Below, one piece after another: positions 39,020 to 51,444 of a stretch of 64,000 nt of DNA; the first letter of the stretch is position 1; each line of letters starts with the position of its first letter. The notes beneath the pieces were generated by a model. It searched no databases and was not told the origin of the DNA. It saw nothing but the letters and a program-made list of their open reading frames with translations. The stretch spans positions 620,001-684,000 of the forward strand of contig CM066304.1 in assembly GCA_033807695.1 (NCBI GenBank). The letters are read 5' to 3'. This stretch comes from Daedaleopsis sinensis. Its lineage: Eukaryota; Basidiomycota; Agaricomycetes; Polyporales; Polyporaceae. Position numbers and translations under genes: made by a program.

Positions 39020-39027
39020 TTATATAC
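39020..39027 (-). promoter_or_regulatory. TATA box of dehydrogenase copy 2
   Basis: TATATA preceded by TACT, in sequence homologous to the promoter of copy 1, about 57 nt before the start codon. Confidence 0.5.
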
Positions 39028-39955
39028 CACCGCGTTCTGACATGTTCGAATAGGTTCGCCCAGCGATCGCTTTCCATATACCTAGGTTCAGTGTGTGTCA
39101 GCAGCTTCAGCCTGGGATTGCAAAGCCGCAATACCAGGCAGTCAACTTTGTCAGCAAGTCATGCTAGAGATCGCGATGGCATACGCCGGTGTCGGTGGTA
39201 CCTGGCTGTGGTCACTGGCGATATCCCGAGAAGTCCTTGAGGACCAGTGGGTAAGCACTATAATCCAGGGTGCTGGTTGTGCATGTGAGCGGCCACATGT
39301 TTAGATGAGAGAGTCTGAGGTGTCGACACATACCTTTCAAGGCGACTGCGATCAAGGAGATTAAATCTTATGTGCAAAATCGAGCCACACCTCCCACGCC
39401 CGACCGTCTCACAACACTCCGAGGGGATTGAGTGCGTATAGCTCACGCTCACCTGAGTGGAACCTGATGATTATCGCCGTGCCTAGCTGGCGACATTTGT
39501 ACCGTTCCTGTACAATCGCAATGCACAAGTATTTCGAGGCCGGTTTGGCAAGGTCGAGCCTCTCAAACCATTCTATACTCTTACATATCTCAGTTCCACG
39601 CTGGTATATGAAATAAGACATCAAGTATGCGCACCTGATGCTACCGTCCACGAAGAACCTGCTATACTTAGTACTAGTAAGTATGTTGCGTAATACCTAC
39701 TTGATCTGCCAACGTTCACATTCACTAGCAATCCAATGGCGACTGGAGATCATGTGCAGCTTGTGTAGCGAGAAACCGACAAGAGGTACATATCCATCAC
39801 GTACTAGCATGGCTGACGACATTCTAGTCGACGCCAGCAATATACGGACGGGAAAAAAAGCGAGATATCCTCTTGTTACTAAGGGGCGATGGGAGAAACT
39901 CACGACAATCTCGATACAATCGGATGCAGACTGGGATACTGGCATCATCTGAGCC
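39028..39955. other. Intergenic, no gene recognised
   Basis: Short open frames only. The region separates the promoter of dehydrogenase copy 2 from the 3' end of phenol hydroxylase-like copy 2. Confidence 0.4.
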
Positions 39956-42576
<2,621 letters not shown>

Positions 42577-43337
42577 GGTGGTTATAGTGAGGCAATGGTT
42601 TAAGTGAGGAGAGTGGAGGAAGGAGCCCGGGGATCAGTTGCAGTGGCAGCTCTCCGCCCCTAGCCACTTATACTTATAACTCGAAGCCTAGCGCACGGAT
42701 CTTAATCCCCTCATCGGGAAGCTATCGCGCTTCGTCCGATGGGTTCTACGCCGCTGGACTGAACCCGGCTAGCTTGCGCGCACAGGCAGATAGACAGATG
42801 GGGGATGCGCCAACCCATGCTGGCGATTAGCAGGCTCACATCACATAATCTAGCGAGGATGGCCGCCTTGAAAACGGGCAGCGAGGGAACGGGACGTACG
42901 AAGATGGATATGGGGCGCAAGTCAGCTGGTCTCGTCCGACGGCGGTCTCCTCTTTGCGGAAACTCGTCCAACGCGCGCATTACAGAGACTTGGTCCAAAT
43001 TATCGGAGTCGAACGAATGCCGTGAGCATTTATAGTTGCGTTTGTACAATCTTTACTCAGGGCGTTCTGCACGGCATGGTGAATGGATGGAAGACGACTG
43101 CGAAGTGCTGCCAGAGTCTGGACAATCCGACATGAATGCATGACAACACTCAACATTCTCTCACTGTCAGATCTCCTCTTACACCCTGGGTGACTGACTG
43201 ACTCGACAACCGAATATGCACCCAACGTCCCTGCAATAGAACAAACCCAGCTCTGCCCCGTTACGTGATTGATAAACAACTAGCTTCAAGGATCGAGCAG
43301 CAAGTATGATAGACTGCGCAAGAGAGACGCGACGTTG
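42577..43337. other. Intergenic upstream of the duplicated segment
   Basis: Holds the promoter of phenol hydroxylase-like copy 2 (TATAAG at about 42670 on the minus strand). No gene recognised. It ends where the 1,848-bp duplication begins. Confidence 0.45.
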
Positions 43338-45185
43338 CGCAGATAGATTAGAGTCTGAGGCAAGGACCAGGGAGAAACAAAAGAAAGGAAACGAGCTCGG
43401 CGACGAGGGATCTGTGATTACATAACCGGCGCTTCCCCCCATCTCCGTAATGGGATGCGCGCAGAGTCGAGCCATGTCTTGATCCTCCTCATCCTCCTCG
43501 CCGTCGCCGCCCTCCTAGTCGTCTGTTTATCCTTATTCTATCTCTTTCTCGACCACGAGCAGCCGGTTAATGCCCGGTATCGCCGTCTTACCCCCTCCTG
43601 GTCCGCCATCCTCTAATTTTCCCAACTTATCCGGTAAGCTCTCCCTTCCGAGCTCAGAGGTACCCACCAACACCCATGTCACCAGCAATGCAGAATGGAG
43701 TATCCTACAAAGGCGACACAATAACAGAGATCAAGAACAACGCGAAGGAGACCGCACACCTAGTCCGCGGGGCTTCCGCGACGAGCCTCCTCACCTCTGC
43801 TCGCAGCCAAATCCGTCTCGCACAGGCCAAGGAGAACGAAGGGGACCTTAAGGGAGCCCTCAGCGCCCTCACCAAATCTGCGTCGCTCGTCCAGCTGCTG
43901 ATAGATACTCCGGAGTTCAGGGCGGACTCGCATGCGGGGAAGAAGGGTGTGCTGTTCAAGGAGTTCATGGACTTTCAGCAGGTGCGTACCCTTGTCCTCG
44001 GAAACGCATAGCCCACCTCCTCCCATCCCCTCTGTTCTCCGACTTGCAAGCGACACGATAGAGACGCGACGTCAGAAGGATATCCCGATGCGCTGTTACA
44101 CGGATGGTAGCGTTTTGGTATCTTACCACCACGACCTCGGATGCAGTGGTGCATTCGTGCGTGAGTATGGGGAAGAGACGGTTATGCCCACCCGCATTCC
44201 GTTCGTTACCATAGATCTATCTCTTTGAGTCGGGCTTGGAATGGACCGTGACTGGGGAGTTCTGGTCATCGTGCATTTCAAGGCCGATCAAGTTGGCACT
44301 CGCTGAGCAGATGCACCTCAATAATTGAGGTGAAGATCCCAATGCTCTATGCGTGAATCTTCGGGGGTCGCGTCAGGATCTCGATTTCAGCGTCCTGCTT
44401 TCCTGCCTTCTACTCCTCCCTGTCGATGTGTGGAGCTCTCGCTATTGTTCTTGACAGGACTCGGAATGGTTGTCTGCAGGAGTTGGGTTTGTCATCCAGC
44501 ATATGTCTGCTATACGACCAGTTGTCACTTGCCTTGCCCGAGTTATTTTCCTCTTCATCTAACCACATTCGCCAGACCGATGGCAGGGAACTTTTCGAGA
44601 AGACCAGGAACGTGGAGGCCAAGTTAGTGGAGCTGGAGAAGTCGGTTGTTCAGTACGTGCTCTATCGATTGCACTACGCGACTGCTGAACACTACTTTGC
44701 AGACCGACGACGTATGAAGACGATCCAAGCAATGCTATTGTCAAGACTAGTGGAGGAAGCATCGCTGACCGCATGCGTTCCCTCCAGAGCGCAGGTCTGT
44801 CCGTCTCGACGAACAAGCGTATATCAAGAGAAATCCCGTCCCTTTCCCCTCTGGCCTCTCCTGATGCGAATCGACCAAGTCTCTTGTCTCTCCAGATGCT
44901 GTCTCCACCCACCGCACCGCCTTCGTCTTTCGCGCAGTCCCTCGGTTCGCCCACTACCGTCGCGCCTTCACCCCATGCGCTGGTCCCTACATCTAGCCTC
45001 GGCCCTCCGTCTCCGCCATCGTCGACATCATCCTCACCTCGTATGTCTATGCTGAGCCTGCAAGACTTCACACAGACATTCCCTTCAATCGACGAGATCG
45101 AGGAGATGGATGTCCTGAAGCTCCCGCACAACGTTACCGGTACGAGCAGCACAGGTTCTCGCTCTAGCAAGCCGTCTATCTCCGA
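43338..45185 (+). repeat. Direct duplication, left copy (1,848 bp)
   Basis: Matches 51445-53292 at a constant offset of 8,107 bases, with no indel and ten base differences that I could see (for example 43355, 43519, 44187, 44458, 44979). It covers 338 bp upstream of the deubiquitinase start, exon 1, the long first intron, exon 2 and part of exon 3. Confidence 0.97.
44314..44332. repeat. 19-bp perfect palindrome in long intron (left copy)
   Basis: CACCTCAATAATTGAGGTG is a perfect inverted repeat with nine-base arms around one base. The identical palindrome is at 52421-52439 in the full gene, inside the 594-nt first intron. Confidence 0.9.
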
Positions 45186-45283
45186 TGCGTGCGGCGCTCT
45201 GCGGACCCCTGCGGACCGGGGGCGATTGCCCACCGTAGAAATAATGCAGGAGATAGGGAGTTCGACGGGGTATATAGGAAACC

Positions 45284-45318
45284 GGGGGCGGGGGCGCGAT
45301 ACTGGGGCGGGGGCGGGG
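45284..45318 (+). other. G-quadruplex-type G-run cluster
   Basis: Five runs of four or five G (45284-45288, 45290-45294, 45304-45307, 45309-45313, 45315-45318) are separated mostly by single C residues. The cluster starts 99 bp beyond the breakpoint of the duplicated segment. Confidence 0.8.
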
Positions 45319-45645
45319 CGGACACTGGCGAGAGAGGCTCGGAGAGGACACCGGGCAGACGTGTATCTACAGGGTACGTACAGCAAATATATTTCGTTCG
45401 TTCTCCCCAGCGTGGCAGAGACAGACGCAGTAGAGGAGGAGACGGAGGATGCAGAGAGCGTCGCCATAAGGGCGCCTATCCCGACAACTTGCGACCGCGC
45501 CGCGATGGCGCACCGCACGCCTTGCTCTCTGACCGCCATCACCTCCGCCTCGTCGTCCGCCCCGCTCTCTGTCTCTGCGTCTGTCCTGCCCCGCCTGCTG
45601 CCCCTCTCCGCCCATCCTGCGCTGATCCCACTCTCCGCGACTTGA

Positions 45646-46257
45646 ACCCCTCGTTCGCTCTTGTACTCCGTGTCGACTCAAATCGCACAGCATCGCACGG
45701 ACGGTACGTACCTCGCTGCAGCCGGCTGCGCTCACCGTTCTCCTAGCTTTCACGCGCGCCGTCGTCTCCTCTGGCACGCGTAAGTGCCATCCTCCGTCCT
45801 TCCCGTCTGCCTCCGACATCACGATCTGAATTCCCCGCCCTCTCTCGCTCTGGATCGTCTCATCTTACGCGCTCTGCGCTTGGACTCTGAAAACGGCTCG
45901 TACGCACCTAGAGCTACGTCGCCTGCCTCCCTTGTGTCTCCCATCACATCCTCCGCGCGATCCGAGCGCTTGACGCGTGACGTCACCCGCGGCGCGCTCG
46001 CGCAAGTACGAAGGTGAGTCCGAGCATCTTGAGTGCCAGCTTTAGTACCCGTACGTACCCGCTTCCGAACAGTCCGATGTGTCCCTCTGTAGATCTCGCC
46101 GCTTTTGCGTGTTGTCGATCCTCCGTGTCAGCATGCCTTGGCAGTGAGGAGGACGAATGGAGACCGTGACGTACCTGGCCCTCGAGACAATGTCGTCCGC
46201 GACTCTGGCAGAGACGACTGTAATGCCCGGGGACTGAGATGATAACAACCGTGGAAT
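45646..46257. other. GC-rich orphan spacer, left part
   Basis: No known protein. Several strong splice-like signals occur (for example GTACGTAC near 45704 and GTGAGTCC near 46012), so unannotated spliced transcripts are possible. Confidence 0.35.
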
Positions 46258-46602
46258 TGAACACTAGTCGGCGTCTGCCCGACGGCCATTCGGCGCGACG
46301 GCTGCAACGCGACGAGAAGGCGATCCAGCAGCCAACGACGCGGCGAGCCCGGCGACTCGGAGGAGTCGCCGCGATCTCGCGTCAGATCCCCGTCGTAGTC
46401 CGTCGGTGATGCCCTCGAGACGCAATGCGTACCGCGTACGTACTCAATTGCAGATGCATAGCCACCGACAGTCGCGTTTGAACGCGTCGTGAGATGGCTA
46501 GCGCGATCCGGACCCGTCGCAGTGCAAGCCCAACTAGGTGAGTATCGCCAACCACTAGCACGCGACACACTAGCCACTCACACCAGCTTGCTCGTCCAGT
46601 GC
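46258..46602. repeat. Diverged tandem unit A
   Basis: Begins GAACACTAGTCGGCGTCTGC and ends with a block around 46520-46602 that reads exon-like sequence, AGGTGAGTAT, about 50 nt, CCACTCACACCAG and CTTGCTCGTCCAGTGCG. The same blocks recur in the same order in unit B. Confidence 0.7.
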
Positions 46603-46649
46603 GTGCGCTTGCGATATCTTGGACGACCGCCGAGTCGTCTAGTGAAACC

Positions 46650-47082
46650 GAACGCTAGTCGGCGTCCGCCGCGCGACGGCTGTCCATCGAGTCCAGCGGC
46701 GACGAGCCCATCCGGCAGTCCGCCGCGGCGCAGGCCGACGCGAACGATGCGTTGACCCCGCCATCGCGCGGCGAGAAGTCGCAGCGGTCTCGCGTCGGAT
46801 CCGCTGTAGGGCCAACTGCAGTCGAAGATCCGTCGGCGATATCCTCGGGGGAGCATAGAGTCCAGACGCGATGAGTTACTCACCTGCAAGTTTTGAGCCA
46901 GCGACAGTCGCATTTGGACGCGACATGAGATGCTAGCGCGACGCCGACCGAAGGGTGTGTGCTACAGCGGAAATGCCAGTGGCACCGACGCGTTCTCGTC
47001 GCCGACGGCCGTGCAAGACCGACCAGGTGAGTATAACTGGCCACACGACAGCGTAGCCACTCACAAAGCTTGCTCGCCCAGT
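46650..47082. repeat. Diverged tandem unit B
   Basis: Begins GAACGCTAGTCGGCGTCCGC and contains GCGCGACGGCTG, TCTCGCGTCGGATCC, CCAGCGACAGTCGCATTTG and AGGTGAGTATAACTGG, and ends CTTGCTCGCCCAGTGCG. It is about 90 bp longer than unit A and clearly older in divergence than the flanking deubiquitinase duplication. Confidence 0.7.
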
Positions 47083-49461
47083 GCGGTGGTCACAGGTTGT
47101 CGAGCGCCGATGCTCTGAGCAGATGAGAAGATGAGAGGGTGTTGTGGGGAGCTCGTGGTACGATCCGTCTGGGGGGAGGACGCGTCGTCGTTGATGGGGG
47201 GTGACCATAGAAGGATGAACTTTGCATGTACGTATCCGCAGACCCGTCCCCGGGAATGGCCTTGCAACGTTCCGAGTGGTTACGGTGAGAACATTTTGAT
47301 CGGCGAACTACAACTCTCAGCCTTGAGGAATTCCGATGGCCGTCTTACGTACAGTGGGTGTGTATATCCAGCCCTTCTCGGGTGCGTGTACTTTGAATTC
47401 CATTCACATACTACAGCCGCCTCTGGCACTGATGTTCATAGTACTTCTCCTACGAATATATTTCATACTAGACCCATGCTCAATGGCTATGATAGCGGAT
47501 GAAGATGAGGAGAAATAAGCATGCTGCAAGAACATTGACAGCAGTTCTAGTTGTCGTCATGCGTTTATTTTCGACCGTTGGCAGGTTCCGAGCATACCTG
47601 CTCCGACATCCACCGGACGGCCGCCCGTGCCTGGGTCTAGAGTTGTTGCTCCCACTCCTCGTCTCTCCGTTTCCCGGTATATCTGAAGACATGTCCTGCC
47701 TGTCCATCCATAACAGTTGCAAGTGAAGAATTTTATTGACCGGCGAGTCGTATACAAGCATGAACTTGAATGTAGTGTACTGAGCAGACTAATACTTCAT
47801 GGTCAACTCCCCTGCGACCCGAATAACCTTGATTGACTCACACGCTGAAGTGCGGACTCGGCGGTACGACTCGGAGGACCCTGTGCTGCGGCATCAGAAT
47901 GCAGGAACACTTGGAAGCAGCCTGAGGTTCGTCCCGAGCTCCGGCTGACTCACTCTCCGAGCGCGACTGCTTGTCGTTTCTTCGTCCCCTGCCGTAGCAG
48001 AGCAGCACAGTGCCTCTTGAGTATCTGACGAGGACTGGTAAGTCAAAAGATTGTCTTGAGAGTGTCAAGGATCGCCAGACGACCGGCTGCGCGATAGGCA
48101 TCTGCTCGGTCTGTGCACGCCCGAGAACTCCGAGCGCGGACCTCGCCGCTCATTTAGCGGACAGAACGGCCTGTTCGCCTCAGTACCTGGAGCATATCCA
48201 GACCGGGGAATGACGTACATGTCGTACGCCCGACCATGAGGAAGACCCCGAGCAAGCCGAGCAGCTCGAGCTGGCTCGGCGGTTCGAATGCGTCGACTGA
48301 TTGGCTCATGCGAGACCGCGCAGGACTTCGAATCGCTTTGACAGAACGATATGCACGGGTCGACTTTTGGCGGGCCGGCAGAATCGTAGCACGACGGCTG
48401 GAACTGTGGCCCAGGAATGGTAAATTTAGCCATACCTGCGATACAAGCAATAAGTACAGCTCCAGAGCACGCGGGTTAGTCGATGAGATGCACCGTACCG
48501 TTTGGTAGCCACCAATAGAACCTGTTGGAGAACTACGCACCGCGGGAACGCCGTGTGTCGGCTCAGGAGTCAGAACGGATCGGAACGATCGTCTACCCGG
48601 CGGCAGGCAGCTTGAACGGTTCGCGCCACTCGACGGTGGTTCGCCTCCGCCGATCCGCCATCATGGGCGCAGTACGGTATCGTTGGGATACCAGCCTATC
48701 GACGACGGAGTAGGAGACAAGTGAGTGCAAATTGGACACCGAATTTCGAAAGATGCTCACTCAAACGTGCTTGCATAACCTTCCACAGACGACATACCTC
48801 TCATGCATCACCTATCTACTTACAGTACACTCTTGCAGAGCTGCACGTCGCTCGGCACTGAGCAAGCACAACGCCGGCCATGGCGCGGGCGGAGAGAGGC
48901 TCAACTCCGCCCCAGGAGACGAGTCGAGCCGCACCGCACCGCACCGCACCGGGAAGACGGGGCTCGACGCTGAGCGCTGAGCGCTGAGTGTAGACCCCGT
49001 CCTCGATCCTCCGCCCGTCCAATCTACGACGGCCATGGGGCCCAGAAGGAAGCCCAGGAGCGCCACCGAGCGCTCTCCGGCTAGCGTCGTATCCTTCGTC
49101 CCTGCATGCTCGGAACCCGTCGCCACACGCACACGCACACGCACGCGGTCCCCCAATCCCCTGCGCCCCGCTCTCCGTGTCGGACGTTGGTTGGCTGCTG
49201 CACGTGAACGTGCGAGGCCCTGAGGGCGTCGGGCGTGGCTGACACGCCGCCTCGCGCCGCGGGGGTGCCGCACGGCGAGAACGGCGAGAACGGCTGGCGG
49301 ACGGGGAACGGGACGGACGGGGAACGGGCCGCACGCGAAGAGGAGGGCGTATAAGGAGGCGGCGGGCGGCTCGCAGCTTGTCCAGCACCCACCACCTTCC
49401 TCCCCACCTGCCTCTCACTCCCCACTCCCCACTCCCCACTCGTCGACCGCCTCCCGCGGAC
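47083..49461. other. Orphan spacer, middle part
   Basis: No recognisable protein. Contains short tandem repeats: five CCGCA units at about 48929-48951, a CACACG-type run at about 49124-49149 and three CCCCACT units at about 49419-49439. GC content rises strongly after 48850. Confidence 0.4.
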
Positions 49462-49688
49462 ATGGCGTGTGCGCTGCACGCCTACACTCGAGTGCCGGCC
49501 GTCGCTGTTGCGTTCTCGCTCGACCTCTCCCGACACGACGCCCTGCCGCTACCGCGCACCGTCGACCGGATGTGCGGTAGCTGCCGACGCTCGAGCCTCC
49601 AGGACGTCGGTGAGTGGGGGTCTCCCGGGCTTCACGGCAGTCGCTGACACGCGTCATAGGCAGCGAGCGGCGCTCGGTCTGGATCTGA
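49462..49688 (+). CDS. Possible orphan short gene
   Basis: A TATAAGG at 49350, then a strongly CT-rich leader and an ATG at 49462, look like a genuine fungal promoter and start. The first exon (49462-49609) reads MACALHAYTRVPAVAVAFSL and ends at a GTGAGT donor. An acceptor at about 49659 would add a short second exon ending at 49688, giving about 59 residues with a Cys-x2-Cys (MCGSCRR). Nothing resembles a known family, and further exon-like blocks follow to about 50410. It may be a non-coding transcript instead. Confidence 0.2.
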
Positions 49689-51444
49689 GGATGCATCGAG
49701 GTCAGTCGGTATCCATCAGTGAGCGCATGTACTTGCTGACCGGTGTGAGCAGAATCGACCGAGCGATTCGACCAGGCCCCGCGCCCTCCGCGGTACGTGC
49801 TTCGAGTCCTCGCGGGCGTGTCCGTGAACGGTCCACTGACTGCTGCGCTCGCCCAGATCCGTGTATCGCCGCCGTACTCGCGACGGAAGGTCGGCCTCGA
49901 CCACGTCCGAGTCGGGCGCGGTGTGAGTTGCCATCGGACGGGGCTGACCCGGCTGTGGCGCAGCGTGCGAGCTCTGCACTTTTCTGTCAGTTCGCACGTC
50001 GTCGTAGAGTACGTAGGTAGCACTTACGGACTGGCTGCGTTTGGTAGGACCCGCAGTCGGACGCGTAGTCGTAGTCTGAGTCTCCCAGCCGTCCGGCCGG
50101 CGAGTCCGTGGGTCGAGACGGCATCGGACCAGCGTGGATCGGGCAGGGCACCGTTCACGGCGACGAGGAGGCCGACCTGGAGCGCGGGAGGGCGGCGAAT
50201 GGTCGCTGGAGCGCGAGGTGGACTTGTCCGGCCGCCGGTGTGTACCAGATCGGAAGAGGAAGGTGGTCCGGACTGTCGACGGCGGGTGTCTGTGCTGCTG
50301 GACACGCGCGACCTCCCAGCCGTCTTCGTACTGAGAGTGAATTCGGTTCGCGGCGAGCGCCGCTCACGAAGTCGGGGGCCAGATCTGGACGGGGAATTAG
50401 CGTGGAGTTGAACGCAAACGCGCGTCAGGGTCGCTTGAGGGGAGCAGGTATACACCTTATTCGGCGTAGATTGACTACTAGTAGTGGTAGTAGTACGTGT
50501 GGTCGAGCGTAGATCTTGAGGATATACAACATTGTCGTAGTTGGGTACGACTGGCGCGCGGACCTCCCGCCGCCGCCGCGGACGTTGGGTGATAGTGGCG
50601 ACTCTCGCCTCCGAGGAGGGGATCTTCAGACACCGATTTTCTGAAGGAACGCGTCTGACACACCCTGTAAAGTTAGCAAACACGGAATAAATGATTTGCG
50701 CGACTCACAATGTCTTCGTTCAGGCGAGAGGAGGTAGACATTGTCGAGGTCATGAACACGACATGAACATGACACTGCGCAGAGGTTGCGAGACCTCGCG
50801 AGAGCGACCGAGTCCGGCGCAAGAAGGTGCATACACGGTACGGATGGGAGTTGCACGAATGCGGCCGGGTGGGTTAGTGACGTGAGACGGAGGAGAGACA
50901 CACTCACCGGCAGCGCATTGTGCTGGGCGTGAGACGGGGGTATATAGTGATCGCAGGGTCGAGAGCTATGTTGCTTGCCCAATAGCTAGGAGACTGGTGA
51001 GCACTGGCCAGCACAGCGGGGGCCATATGCGCGGTGTGGTGCGGCTGAGTTTAAACATGAGCTGAGTACACTCGAACGAAGGGTGAGCTAGGCGGCACGG
51101 ACGTACCTGGAAGTGGCCGCGCGCGAGGACGGGAGTGGGGAGGACGATCGGACGAGAGAGTCGGCGCGCGAGGGTAGCACATGGGCGGCCACGAGAGGCC
51201 GCAGTGCACTCAGTGACTCACGCAGACAGAAGGAGAGGACATCGGAGTGCGAGTCCAGTCGATCCGTCCGTTGTATGCGTCCGACGGCCTGCACAGGGAG
51301 CGAATCGAGTGTATTTATAGCGCGCTGTGAGTGGATGAAGACGGTGGTCGAAGCGTACTGCGACAGAATCTTGACCATCGCCCGACGCATGACCACACTC
51401 TCTCTCCAGCCGGGCCTTCCACCCTGCCTCACAGACTTGCCAGT
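49689..51444. other. Orphan spacer, right part
   Basis: GC-rich, with several GT...AG-like intervals but no known protein. It ends where the full deubiquitinase copy's duplicated segment begins. Confidence 0.35.

Larger units (their letters stand above)
43676..45645 (+). pseudogene. Truncated, chimeric 5' copy of the deubiquitinase gene
   Basis: Same start (MSPAMQNGVSYKGDTITEIK) and same exon 1-2 structure as the full gene at 51783. In exon 3 the homology stops at 45185, after the codons for SKPSIS. The frame then continues without a stop for about 460 nt through unrelated sequence (starting DACGALRTPADRG, ending LIPLSAT) to a stop at 45643-45645. The rhodanese and protease domains are absent, so it cannot be a deubiquitinase. 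It keeps the upstream region and could still be transcribed into a protein carrying the N-terminal MIT/USP8-dimer-like part. I call it a pseudogene by default; a new chimeric gene is the alternative. Confidence 0.8.

Noticed and set aside
44559..45542. Minus-strand 327-codon frame
   Set aside because: Antisense to deubiquitinase exon 3 and its GC-rich continuation; the same shadow occurs in the intact copy.
48275..48300. tRNA-like B box (GGTTCGAATG)
   Set aside because: No matching A box, acceptor stem or cloverleaf could be built around it.
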